A stretch of DNA of 64,000 nt, from assembly GCA_964534845.1 (NCBI GenBank), contig CAZHPV010000008.1, positions 1 to 64,000 of the forward strand. The letters are read 5' to 3'. The DNA is from CALCKU01 sp964534845. GTDB lineage: Bacteria > Pseudomonadota > Alphaproteobacteria > Caulobacterales > Maricaulaceae. Below the pieces are notes generated by a model. That model was given only the letters and a program-made list of their open reading frames with translations. It made no database searches and was not told where the DNA came from. The translations under genes were made by a program, and so were the position numbers. How positions within the stretch are numbered: position 1 is the stretch's first letter; each line of letters starts with the position of its first letter. This document shows, in pieces, positions 1 through 6,709 of the stretch.

Positions 1-1
1 G

Positions 2-124
2 ATCGTAATGACTCTTACCACTGCCATATCGAGTATAACAATATGGGGATTTAGCTTTTTAGTAGCTTGGTCACAAGTCTTGAGACAGCCAATACATCTT
101 AAATACACCAATCAGGCTTTTTAG
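2..124 (+). CDS. C-terminal fragment of a possible membrane protein (cut by window edge)
   Basis: Frame 2 is open from the first bases to a TAG at 122-124 and would encode about 40 residues. The stretch has a hydrophobic helix (roughly residues 8-25, Ile/Leu/Trp/Phe rich) followed by a short polar tail ending in Asn-Gln-Ala-Phe. Its last 26 bases overlap the 3' end of the minus-strand nuclease-like gene. It could be the end of a larger membrane protein that starts outside the window, or a chance open frame; the only support is length and hydrophobicity. Confidence 0.25.
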   Translation: MVMTLTTAISSITIWGFSFLVAWSQVLRQPIHLKYTNQAF

Positions 125-677
125 ACAGCGCTCTACGCCCCTTGTGCGGCCAAGGCTTTAAATGTTTCATATTGATACCAGAACTAGCGACATCCTCGCC
201 ATTGGCGCTTAAATCAATCACAAGACGCTCATATTTATCTAAGCCGTAATCCTTAGCAATATTGAGCTCGACATCACGTGTGACCGTCACAACCCATTCT
301 TTAGCGTCAAAGCCCCGCTCCCGTTCAAGTTCACATTTAGCCCCACCGATTGCAGCTCCAACCCCGCCTGTTTCTGGAGCGTCTACGCCATTTAATCGAA
401 ACGATATGGCTTTCCCATTATCATATTTTATTTTGCCTGAGTCTCCATCGCTCCAATATATCGAGTCTATCTTTTGGGATAATAAGTTGTGCTCCGCTGC
501 ATCTTCTTTGAACCAGCCCAACAATATCATCAAAATACCGCAGAAAGTCATTAAAGACGGAATTACAATATCATCCGAAAAGCCCCGCTCCCGGAAACGG
601 CGTCTAACAGCAGGGTGTAACTGAATAAGGCTAACAATCGTGCAAAGCGTTCCTAATGTGTAGAGCATGATTTTCAT
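99..677 (-). CDS. Membrane-anchored staphylococcal-nuclease-like protein
   Basis: 192 residues. The N-terminus has two hydrophobic segments (about 4-22 and 37-55) separated by an Arg-rich loop, so the protein is probably anchored in the inner membrane. The remainder resembles the SNase/thermonuclease OB fold: a strand ending in Arg-Leu, then a Val-Asp-Ala-Pro-Glu-Thr stretch (the catalytic Arg-x(n)-Asp-x-Pro-Glu region of SNase), and later a Lys-Tyr-x-Arg that may supply the second catalytic arginine. A role as a secreted or surface DNA/RNA hydrolase is inferred from the family. Starts at Met1 (677) and Met4 (668) are both possible. It stands alone in an AT-rich stretch with no recognisable partner. 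Confidence 0.6.
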   Translation of the reverse strand: MKIMLYTLGTLCTIVSLIQLHPAVRRRFRERGFSDDIVIPSLMTFCGILMILLGWFKEDAAEHNLLSQKIDSIYWSDGDSGKIKYDNGKAISFRLNGVDAPETGGVGAAIGGAKCELERERGFDAKEWVVTVTRDVELNIAKDYGLDKYERLVIDLSANGEDVASSGINMKHLKPWPHKGRRALSKKPDWCI

Positions 678-704
678 AGATAGTTGAAACTCTTTAAGAG
701 TATA

Positions 705-1100
705 TCATGCAGTTTCAGTTTCTATTTCTAAAACAGCTTTGACTTTAGGTTTTTGCTCTATTGCACGGGTCATTTTAAAGCTTCCCGTCCACATACTCAG
801 CATTGTCCATTTTCCTGTAATTAAACTCCCGTCATCAGAGATAGAGCCTTGATATAGTATCTTGTCTGTATTTGACGGCGCGTTCGTATAGCTCTTGGTA
901 AAATCAATATCTTGGCCGCTGACCCTTCCAAACAATTCTGCAATCAGAATTTGCCCGCCTTGATCTCCAAAAGTATTTTCCTCTGTGGTATTACCCGATA
1001 GAATAGCGCCTAACTGACTAAGCTCAGCATGGAAATCGACAGCAAGGTCTATAACGTTGTCATAGGCATATTCGCCTGTCCAAAACCCTGTAACGTCCAT
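705..1100 (-). CDS. Hypothetical small beta-rich protein
   Basis: 131 residues, no family recognised. The sequence starts with Met-Asp-Val-Thr-Gly-Phe-Trp-Thr-Gly and alternates short polar turns with hydrophobic strands, a pattern seen in small lipocalin-like or barrel proteins in which a Gly-x-Trp-x-Gly near the N-terminus opens the barrel. There is no signal peptide or membrane segment, so it is probably cytoplasmic. It lies 28 bp upstream of the nuclease-like gene on the same strand, so the two may be co-transcribed. The reading frame looks genuine in composition, but I cannot assign a function. Confidence 0.5.
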   Translation of the reverse strand: MDVTGFWTGEYAYDNVIDLAVDFHAELSQLGAILSGNTTEENTFGDQGGQILIAELFGRVSGQDIDFTKSYTNAPSNTDKILYQGSISDDGSLITGKWTMLSMWTGSFKMTRAIEQKPKVKAVLEIETETA

Positions 1101-1262
1101 TGTGTTTATTTATACCTCATTCAACAGTAGCCTAGATTTGCATCTATCTCCCTACCAACCTCACACTGGACTTGCCGCCATTTTGAAACTCTATGCCGGC
1201 TTTGACAAGAGCCCATAAATGTTACCTCTTATGTTAAGGAATGTTGAAAAATTAAAAAGCAT

Positions 1263-1325
1263 TTGAACCCTCAAACTGACGGTTAGGGTGACTCTAATAT
1301 GCAAAAATTTCAGTTTGACGATTTT
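1263..1325. repeat. 63-bp degenerate repeat, copy 1
   Basis: It begins TTGAACCCTCAAACTGA and ends TTTCAGTTTGACGATTTT. This copy contains a perfect 9-bp inverted repeat, TCAAACTGA (1271-1279) and TCAGTTTGA (1310-1318), so it could fold into a hairpin. It aligns end to end with the copies at 1351 and 1532. Confidence 0.6.
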
Positions 1326-1350
1326 CATATTAAAATCACTCATATTGCTT

Positions 1351-1413
1351 TTGAGCCATCAAACTAAACCTTGCCCTGCCTTTATAATGCAAAAATTCCA
1401 GTTTACCGATTTT
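1351..1413. repeat. 63-bp degenerate repeat, copy 2
   Basis: It begins TTGAGCCATCAAACTAAA and ends TTCCAGTTTACCGATTTT. Same length and order of conserved blocks as copy 1, with a shortened AAACT/AGTTT inverted repeat. Confidence 0.6.
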
Positions 1414-1468
1414 AGCATCGGGCTGCCTTCCAAAATAAGGTACCCTTTGTATGCTTAAGTAAAGTTTT

Positions 1469-1834
1469 TTGATTCATGGCTGTTCCATGGTTGTATTAAC
1501 AGCCAGATGGGATTCATGTTCTGATTACATTTTGAACCCCGAAACCAAGCCTTACCTGCCTCTAGAATCCAAAAATTTCGGTTCCAAGATTTTACCTGTG
1601 ACCTTAACATTTAATAACAACCCGTTTTTCGTCGCTTCACCTGTGTGGATGAATCGCATGTATAAAATCCGCCCCCGCCTAGGCGATTATAACGGCATAG
1701 ACGATGAGTTTCCCCTAAGCCTCTAGGAGCACTAGAAGACCTATAACGTGCTGTATGACCGTTATGAGGCGCTCAACTATGATTCGACACTGGATTGGAT
1801 AAAACGGCTAGGGGTTTTGGAAGGATTTTTGTAA
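1469..1834 (+). pseudogene. Decayed reading frame interrupted by two TAG codons
   Basis: One frame runs from a TTG at 1469 to a TAG at 1724, meets a second TAG at 1733, and then continues open with protein-like composition (Tyr, Asp, Arg and Trp rich, ending in Leu-Gly-Val-Leu-Glu-Gly-Phe-Leu) to a TAA at 1832. The middle part, around Arg-Pro-Arg-Leu-Gly-Asp-Tyr-Asn-Gly-Ile-Asp-Asp, reads like real protein, and the local base composition is more GC-rich than its flanks. I do not recognise the parent family. A remnant of a lost gene is the simplest reading; chance cannot be excluded. Confidence 0.25.
1532..1593. repeat. 63-bp degenerate repeat, copy 3
   Basis: It begins TTGAACCCCGAAACCAAG and ends TTTCGGTTCCAAGATTTT. 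It shares the CTGCCT and CAAAAAT blocks with copy 2 and is one base shorter. It falls inside the decayed reading frame at 1469-1834. Confidence 0.55.
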
Positions 1835-2061
1835 TTGTTATAATTTTGCTGATTAGTATGTTTAACTATAAAATAAAAAAGTGCATCTAGATATTGTTTA
1901 TTTAATACTTTATCGCTATATATTCCCTGTTTCGCGTAGCCTAGTAAGGAGAAATAGGCATTCGGAGAGCTTCTGGGTTTTGTTATTGAAACTTTGATAG
2001 CTTGTAGTGTGGAGGTTAAAGCGCTTAGTTTGGTAGATCTGTCATCTATGCGTTGACCCAA
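1777..2061 (-). CDS. Hypothetical small protein (doubtful)
   Basis: 94 residues from a TTG start. The composition is Ser/Thr/Asn/Tyr rich, with a central hydrophobic patch (Tyr-Leu-Asp-Ala-Leu-Phe-Tyr-Phe-Ile) and no motif I recognise. It overlaps the end of the decayed plus-strand frame, has no convincing ribosome-binding site and lacks an ATG start, so it may not be a gene. Confidence 0.2.
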   Translation of the reverse strand: MGQRIDDRSTKLSALTSTLQAIKVSITKPRSSPNAYFSLLGYAKQGIYSDKVLNKQYLDALFYFIVKHTNQQNYNNYKNPSKTPSRFIQSSVES

Positions 2062-2135
2062 GCATTTTCACGACGTGTTGGAAAACTAAAAAAAATTAGT
2101 TTCCTGTAAATATAACAATAACAGTTATAGTTTCT

Positions 2136-2157
2136 AGGGCGACCTCACGGTCGCCCT
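2136..2157 (-). terminator. Hairpin at the end of the two-gene cassette
   Basis: A perfect 9-bp stem, AGGGCGACC (2136-2144) and GGTCGCCCT (2149-2157), closes a 4-base loop and touches the TAG stop of the 2156-3064 gene. No strong T-run follows on the minus strand. A second short inverted repeat, TATAAC/GTTATA, lies at 2111-2129. Transcription stop or mRNA-end protection is likely. Confidence 0.5.
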
Positions 2158-3064
2158 ATCTTATTGCATCATTGGGGGCGATGTTGACGTGGTTTTTTTC
2201 ATTGGGAATGCTGTAATTCTGAAAATGACAACTTCTCCAGTCTCTTTTCAAGTTTTTTTTCGTGCAATCATAATGGAACTTAGGGTTAAATGGAGCGCCA
2301 AATCTTAACATTCCCCGTACCCAGCAATTTGGTTCGTGGTGGTTTTTAAGTCTTGAGACGGGATGTCCATGTAACGCACTGGGTGGCATAAAGTTGAGTC
2401 CATTTGAATTTACATAAATTCGTCTATTAGAATGAACCTTGGTTAGTTTTTTTGGGAATTTCTGGTCAAAATTCGTAATTGCGTCCTCAATCTTAGAGAT
2501 TGGGTCAGACATATTTGCGGCAGCGAATATTTTTTCGCTCAATACTGTAAGTTCCGTTTCATCAAAATTGTGGGTTGGAAGGAGAAGAGGTGTGGAATTG
2601 GCACCAGAGTTTATTCGGCTGTAAATAAAATTAATAGCGGTTTGAAGGCGTTTTGAAGCATTTTTCAATGTAATAAAATGAGTATTCGCAACACTATTGT
2701 TGTTGTTTTTTCTTACAGTGTACCAATCTTTTGGAAACTGTTCTGTAGTTACAAGTATTTCGGGAGAGAAAGTAGATTGAAATAAAGTTTTTTCGTTTGC
2801 GGACTTTGTGAATGCAATCAAACCAATGCCCCGAAATTCTTCTTGGAAGCCATAGGGCCCATTTTTATTTTCAAATTGAAGTAAGAAAGCCCGAATTTGC
2901 GAGTAAAGCTCTACAATCTTGTGGTTATTATATGAGTTATATTCGTCAATTGGAATAATTGTAAATTCCCTATAGTTTCCCTTAAATTTCAAAAGCTTTT
3001 TCTCGAAAGGAGCTACTAACAGTGGTGGTATTCCAACGATGAAAAAAAAGTTTTTCTTTGTCAT
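2156..3064 (-). CDS. Hypothetical protein, second gene of an AT-rich two-gene cassette
   Basis: 302 residues, family not recognised. The N-terminal half is mixed alpha/beta with hydrophobic strands (Phe-Phe-Phe-Ile-Val-Gly and Ile-Gly-Leu-Ile-Ala-Phe). The C-terminal third is rich in His, Cys, Asn and aromatic residues, including His-Gly-His-Pro, a Cys-Trp-Val-Arg-Gly-Met-Leu-Arg-Phe-Gly stretch and His-Tyr-Asp-Cys, which could form a metal site, although no standard zinc pattern is clear. It follows the gene ending at 3075 by 10 bp and ends in a hairpin. Base composition is clearly more AT-rich than the core genes to the right, suggesting horizontal acquisition. A defence or regulatory role is possible only by analogy with such cassettes. 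Confidence 0.55.
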   Translation of the reverse strand: MTKKNFFFIVGIPPLLVAPFEKKLLKFKGNYREFTIIPIDEYNSYNNHKIVELYSQIRAFLLQFENKNGPYGFQEEFRGIGLIAFTKSANEKTLFQSTFSPEILVTTEQFPKDWYTVRKNNNNSVANTHFITLKNASKRLQTAINFIYSRINSGANSTPLLLPTHNFDETELTVLSEKIFAAANMSDPISKIEDAITNFDQKFPKKLTKVHSNRRIYVNSNGLNFMPPSALHGHPVSRLKNHHEPNCWVRGMLRFGAPFNPKFHYDCTKKNLKRDWRSCHFQNYSIPNEKNHVNIAPNDAIR

Positions 3065-3074
3065 TGCAAGGGAA

Positions 3075-3767
3075 TTAAGACTTGTTGTTAAGAATTTTTA
3101 CGATATCCAAAGGTATGGAAATCCGCTTTAATTGTTCCTCGTTTAAATTTACGAATAACATTTCAAGTGGGGTTTTAGTCTCGTTGTATTTTCGATGGAA
3201 AGAGCGTTGAAACAAGCGATGGTCAAGCTTATTTTTTTTTGACCATTTTTTTATGTCTAATTCTATTTCTTTGGGCGTTTTACTATCTATATTTTTTATA
3301 AGAGGTATTTTTAAAAAGTTCTCTTTTTCCGGCGGCTCAGATGTGTCGACAAAATCATAAGGGGGATTTATATTTAAATAACGATTTAGACCTGTTTCTA
3401 TATGTTTAGAGAATGCCGCCCAAACGGAAAATTCGTATCTTGGTATAGGTTGAGAATTGGAGCTAGCTTTCACATCTTCAATAATTTGCTGTAAGCTATC
3501 TGATTTTTTTACATACTTTGAAGGGAAAGCGAAAATTCTGATGGGGCTTTTATCATCCGATTTTAATAATACTTTTTCATTAAGGAACCGTTCTATGAAT
3601 TCTCGGAGGCCAACATCGATAGACTTTAATTGTGTGGAGATTTCACCATTGTTTATGCCGCCTAAATAACTAAGCAACATTGGCGAGGATTGTTCAATCC
3701 AATAATCATTAATTACTTTTTCTATTGTTTCTTGTAATTTTGAAATTGTCTCAGTCGCATTTGTCAT
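3075..3767 (-). CDS. Hypothetical protein, first gene of the two-gene cassette (possible LOTUS/OST-HTH-like N-terminus)
   Basis: About 230 residues when started at the ATG at 3767; an upstream in-frame start at 3794 adds nine hydrophobic residues. Residues about 30-90 follow the pattern of a small winged-helix LOTUS/OST-HTH-like domain: Met-Leu-Leu-Ser-Tyr-Leu-Gly-Gly, then Gly-Leu-Arg-Glu-Phe-Ile-Glu, then a basic strand with Ile-Arg-Ile-Phe-Ala-Phe-Pro. This is a weak match. The C-terminal half is Lys/Glu rich and probably helical. With the gene at 2156-3064 it forms an AT-rich operon ending in a hairpin. A nucleic-acid-binding role is a guess. Confidence 0.5.
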   Translation of the reverse strand: MTNATETISKLQETIEKVINDYWIEQSSPMLLSYLGGINNGEISTQLKSIDVGLREFIERFLNEKVLLKSDDKSPIRIFAFPSKYVKKSDSLQQIIEDVKASSNSQPIPRYEFSVWAAFSKHIETGLNRYLNINPPYDFVDTSEPPEKENFLKIPLIKNIDSKTPKEIELDIKKWSKKNKLDHRLFQRSFHRKYNETKTPLEMLFVNLNEEQLKRISIPLDIVKILNNKS

Positions 3768-3996
3768 TACAACTAAGTAAAAAAAATAGTACAACTTGGC
3801 AACTGAATAGATATTTACGCTTCGAACTTTATATGATGTGGTATTAATTGTGGTATATACAAAATTATGTTTGTTAAAGTGCTATAAATACAATATCATA
3901 TTAATAAAGTTTTACGGACTTCGTCTCCGCCACTTTTTTAGGTAAGCGATATTGGAAGCTACGCCCTGAGTATCATGACAAATTTTGGAGAATAAA

Positions 3997-4542
3997 ATGG
4001 CCATAACCGCCTCACCAACCACAACAAAATTTAAACATATTATCCAATATGCATTCCTAATAAGTCTGGTAACAGCTTGCGCAGAAACGGAGACACCACG
4101 CACAAGCCCGGCACAAATTAGCAAATTGGCTCTCTCTGAAGTTCCCCAGTCTGTGCGTGAGCTTGTTAACACAACGCGGCCAGATTTTACGATGAATGAA
4201 GTGATCAAAAAAATCCGGGACGGGCGCGTCTATTACGATGTTGAAGGTTTATTGGCGAATGGCGACGAGATAGAATTTGATGTTTTAATGCGCGATGACG
4301 GACCGGAAATTGTCGAAATCCAGAGAGATCTGGAGTGGGATACTGTCCCGGAAAATGCGCGTGCGATTGTCAATGAGGCCAATGCAGACAGTCTGGAGAT
4401 TGTCCGTATCATTGAAAGTATTCAAACCGATAATTCAATCATTTATGAAATATTTGTCGCCAGCCAGCCTTCTGAGCCGAGATTTGAAGTTCTTACAAAA
4501 GACGGTAATGTAGAGCTTCTACCCTCCCGGTGGAAACATTAA
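3997..4542 (+). CDS. PepSY-like lipoprotein
   Basis: 181 residues from the ATG at 3997, chosen because GGAG lies six bases upstream at 3987-3990; an in-frame TTG at 3985 is less likely. The N-terminus has a hydrophobic helix ending in a Val-Thr-Ala-Cys lipobox, so the mature protein is probably a lipid-anchored periplasmic protein. The mature part holds two similar units of about 60 residues, each with a Val-Pro-x-x-(Val/Ala)-Arg start, a helix, and a strand pair such as Tyr-Tyr-Asp-Val-Glu-Gly, Glu-Phe-Asp-Val and Glu-Ile-Phe-Val. This resembles the PepSY-like fold. It appears to be single-gene, convergent with the 4579-4872 gene. Confidence 0.65.
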   Translation: MAITASPTTTKFKHIIQYAFLISLVTACAETETPRTSPAQISKLALSEVPQSVRELVNTTRPDFTMNEVIKKIRDGRVYYDVEGLLANGDEIEFDVLMRDDGPEIVEIQRDLEWDTVPENARAIVNEANADSLEIVRIIESIQTDNSIIYEIFVASQPSEPRFEVLTKDGNVELLPSRWKH

Positions 4543-4578
4543 ACGCAGCCGTCCGATTAGGACAGCAATAAATGTCGG

Positions 4579-4872
4579 CTATAATTGCGCCTTTTTAATT
4601 TCCTCGGAAATTATATAGCCGATCATCTCTCCCAATAATTTTTCGGTGCAGCCTTTTGTATGGGCATTAGCCAAAAGCTTATCTATATTATGAGGCGCAA
4701 ATTTATGTGATAAGAGTTGCCCAGCCTCTATATGGTCTTCTCGCTTTGAGGTCTGGTTTGATGTCTCTTCGATAAGATCGAAAAAGTCGTAAAAAGACTG
4801 CGCAATATTGCACTTTAAACTCTCGTCTCCAAGGGTAACACACTCACGGTCTTCATTAATTTCTAATGTCAT
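4579..4872 (-). CDS. Hypothetical small acidic protein behind a hairpin leader
   Basis: 97 residues from the ATG at 4872, which has GGGAG five bases upstream. The protein is helical and acidic with several Cys and His residues (for example Gly-Cys-Thr-Glu-Lys-Leu-Leu) and no known domain. It lies 75 bp after the LuxR-type regulator gene on the same strand. Its Shine-Dalgarno sequence is part of a perfect 7-bp inverted repeat (4877-4900), so translation may be controlled by RNA folding. It could be a target or partner of the regulator. Confidence 0.5.
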   Translation of the reverse strand: MTLEINEDRECVTLGDESLKCNIAQSFYDFFDLIEETSNQTSKREDHIEAGQLLSHKFAPHNIDKLLANAHTKGCTEKLLGEMIGYIISEEIKKAQL

Positions 4873-4876
4873 ATAA

Positions 4877-4900
4877 ACTCCCAACAAGTTTGATGGGAGT
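4877..4900 (-). promoter_or_regulatory. Inverted repeat covering the Shine-Dalgarno of the 4579-4872 gene
   Basis: On the minus strand the sequence ACTCCCA, a 10-base loop and TGGGAGT form a perfect 7-bp stem. The right arm contains the GGGAG used as the ribosome-binding site. It could be an RNA hairpin that hides the site, or a DNA dyad for the adjacent LuxR-family protein. Confidence 0.45.
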
Positions 4901-4920
4901 ATTATTTCACCACGCCAAAT

Positions 4921-4949
4921 TAAGGTATAGTCTACTTTTGACTACCTTA
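4921..4949 (-). terminator. Bulged hairpin overlapping the stop codon of the LuxR-type gene
   Basis: TAAGG (4921-4925) pairs with CCTTA (4945-4949) and TAGTC (4928-4932) with GACTA (4940-4944), leaving a 2-base bulge and a 7-base loop. It includes the TAA stop of the upstream gene. There is no clear T-run, so it may only attenuate read-through into the 4579-4872 gene. Confidence 0.35.
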
Positions 4950-5651
4950 GGGGAAAATTTGACCTGTCTTGATAGCCAAAACCGAGGCATGAACCCGGTT
5001 GGACGCCTGTAATTTATTCTGGATATTTTGCATATGTTTTTTGATGGCGCTTTCCGAAATGTTATAAATCTGAGCGATTTCCCAATTCGTTTTTCCACCG
5101 GCCACAAGGGTTAGCACATCTGTTTCACGCTTGGTGAGGGTTACAAATTCATGCTCCTGATTGGCTTTCGTCACCCGTAAAAGACAATTATATGCATGGG
5201 TACAAGCCAATTCTACTAGTGCCAGAGTCTCTATACCCAATGCGGTTGGGTTTTGATGAGCCATTGAAAATAATCCTCTGGGAAACCCCTTTGCTCTGGA
5301 GGAAATTGCCAATCCTTCCAACATGTCGTAATGCGCATGCATATCTGATATTTTCAGGCTATATTTAGACGCATACTCCAAAGCTTCGGACCACAGAAAA
5401 CTGCCATCATTTTGCAAGGCATATTTCACGACAGGGTCATGAAAAATCATATCCTCTTTCAACCACAAATCCTGTATCGCTTGTGGGAGATCTGTTCTCA
5501 TAAATGTTTGGATGTCCTGCTTTGCTATATCCGGGTTCTTAAGCAATCCGAGTGTAAGGCTTAAAAAGCCAAATTCTTGCATTAATTTTTGCAAAATCGA
5601 GAAAATTTCATCGGTAGTTTCCGACTTTTGCAAAGTGTCTATGGCAGTCAT
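4947..5651 (-). CDS. LuxR-family transcriptional regulator with autoinducer-binding-type domain
   Basis: 234 residues from the ATG at 5651; an in-frame TTG at 5660 is also possible. Residues about 15-150 have the length and layout of the autoinducer-binding domain, including Asp-Pro-Val-Val, a following Trp, and a Gly-Leu-Ala-Ile-Ser pattern. The C-terminal 65 residues are a GerE/LuxR helix-turn-helix: Leu-Thr-Lys-Arg-Glu-Thr-Asp-Val-Leu, Gly-Lys-Thr-Asn-Trp-Glu-Ile-Ala and Ser-Ala-Ile-Lys-Lys-His. No luxI-type synthase is in the window. By my count only some canonical acyl-homoserine-lactone contact residues are kept (Asp yes; the upstream Trp/Tyr pair not both), so the ligand may differ. 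It could regulate the small gene downstream. Confidence 0.8.
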   Translation of the reverse strand: MTAIDTLQKSETTDEIFSILQKLMQEFGFLSLTLGLLKNPDIAKQDIQTFMRTDLPQAIQDLWLKEDMIFHDPVVKYALQNDGSFLWSEALEYASKYSLKISDMHAHYDMLEGLAISSRAKGFPRGLFSMAHQNPTALGIETLALVELACTHAYNCLLRVTKANQEHEFVTLTKRETDVLTLVAGGKTNWEIAQIYNISESAIKKHMQNIQNKLQASNRVHASVLAIKTGQIFP

Positions 5652-5945
5652 TACATCCAAGACCAGGTCACCATCGCGACCAGGTTTAAAGTTATCACTA
5701 ATCTTCTGCTCGATTTCTCAACGCTCCGTCTCTTTGTCTATCCCGCTGAAAGTCCAAGCATGGATACAGCTAATTTTTATCGATATGTCTACCGACCGCA
5801 AGCACTGGTTGTTTAATTTTAGGAATAGATTTGTATCAAAACTGTTATTTTACAGCCAGAAGCACCCTCAAAAAGTGCATTAAAATTAAGAAAAACTAAT
5901 GAGTGCGCTTTGTCGAAAAAATCTTTTATAACATTTAAGCCAGAT

Positions 5946-6545
5946 CTATTTTCGGTAGGCTTTATGAATAATGACCGGTTTAACAAGGAACTGCGCACGA
6001 ACGCTGTCATCAGATTGCGGCACTGTTGCGCCTGACTGAATGGCCCGCACAACCTCCATACCTTTCACAACCGTCCCGAAACTGGCATAACCTTGCCCAT
6101 CCGGATTACGCTTACCCCCAAAATCGAGAAAAGGGTTATCAGCTGTATTTATAAAAAAATAGGCGGCGCTACCTGTACCGGGTCTATCACGGGCCAAAGA
6201 CACGGTACCGGCAATATTGGACAGGCCTGTTTGCGTTTCATGATCAACATCAGGCGTTACCGGCAAAAGATCAAGCCGCCCGCCTTGGAGGATGGACATA
6301 CCCATTTTTAAAGGATCATTCTCAGGACGAACAGCCCTGTAAAACCCTTGGCCGTCATAAAGACCTTCATCAACATAATAGAGAAAATCCCGCGCGGAAA
6401 TCGGGGCGCTGTCTTCATGGACTTCAATCTCGATAAGGCCTTTTTGCGTTTCTAAAATGACATTTGGACGCTTATCAGCTCCGCACGCTGTTAAGAGTGC
6501 CAGGCCCGAAAGCAGACCGATTGCCCGCAAAAACAAAGATTTCAT
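5946..6545 (-). CDS. Cyclophilin-type peptidyl-prolyl cis-trans isomerase, lipoprotein
   Basis: 199 residues. A signal peptide ends in a Leu-Leu-Thr-Ala-Cys lipobox (Cys about residue 21), so the enzyme is probably lipid-anchored in the periplasm. The rest is a short bacterial cyclophilin: Thr-x-Lys-Gly-x-Ile-Glu-Ile near residue 35, Pro-Ile-Ser-Ala-Arg-Asp-Phe, Gly-Phe-Tyr-Arg (the catalytic Arg region), Gln-Gly-Gly, and Ser-Ala-Ala-Tyr-Phe-Phe-Ile. Its role would be proline isomerisation during folding of exported proteins. Its ATG overlaps the TGA of the small membrane-protein gene by four bases (ATGA), which in turn overlaps the HNH gene in the same way, so the three are translationally coupled. 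Confidence 0.85.
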   Translation of the reverse strand: MKSLFLRAIGLLSGLALLTACGADKRPNVILETQKGLIEIEVHEDSAPISARDFLYYVDEGLYDGQGFYRAVRPENDPLKMGMSILQGGRLDLLPVTPDVDHETQTGLSNIAGTVSLARDRPGTGSAAYFFINTADNPFLDFGGKRNPDGQGYASFGTVVKGMEVVRAIQSGATVPQSDDSVRAQFLVKPVIIHKAYRK

Positions 6546-6709
6546 TTCTTACCGTCTTTATCAATCTTTTTTGAAAGGCCCATATCAATCAAAACGATTG
6601 AAGCAATACCGAAAAACAAGGCGAAGGGCGGATGTCTCAAGGCAAGGAGCACGACAACGCCTATGCCGGTGCCAAGGATTAGAGCATATGGATGGAATGA
6701 TGTTTTCAT
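6542..6709 (-). CDS. Small membrane protein (55 aa) in the HNH-cyclophilin operon
   Basis: An unbroken frame encodes 55 residues: a short polar start, a hydrophobic helix with Gly-Thr-Gly-Ile-Gly-Val-Val-Val-Leu-Leu, a Arg-His-Pro-Pro turn, a second helix Leu-Phe-Phe-Gly-Ile-Ala, and a Lys-rich tail. Two membrane passes are likely. It is probably real because both ends use ATGA overlaps: its ATG overlaps the TGA of the HNH gene at 6706-6709, and its TGA overlaps the cyclophilin ATG at 6542-6545. The family is unknown; the positive-inside rule would put the tail in the cytoplasm. Confidence 0.6.
   Translation of the reverse strand: MKTSFHPYALILGTGIGVVVLLALRHPPFALFFGIASIVLIDMGLSKKIDKDGKK

Larger units (their letters stand above)
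1101..1468. other. Non-coding stretch with degenerate repeats
   Basis: No convincing gene is visible on either strand. The interval is AT-rich and contains the first two copies of a diverged 63-bp repeat (described separately). The promoter of the 705-1100 gene should lie at its left end. Confidence 0.5.

Noticed and set aside
4921..4949. Strong intrinsic terminator after the LuxR-type gene
   Set aside because: The stem has a bulge and no T-run follows, so it is listed only as a low-confidence hairpin.
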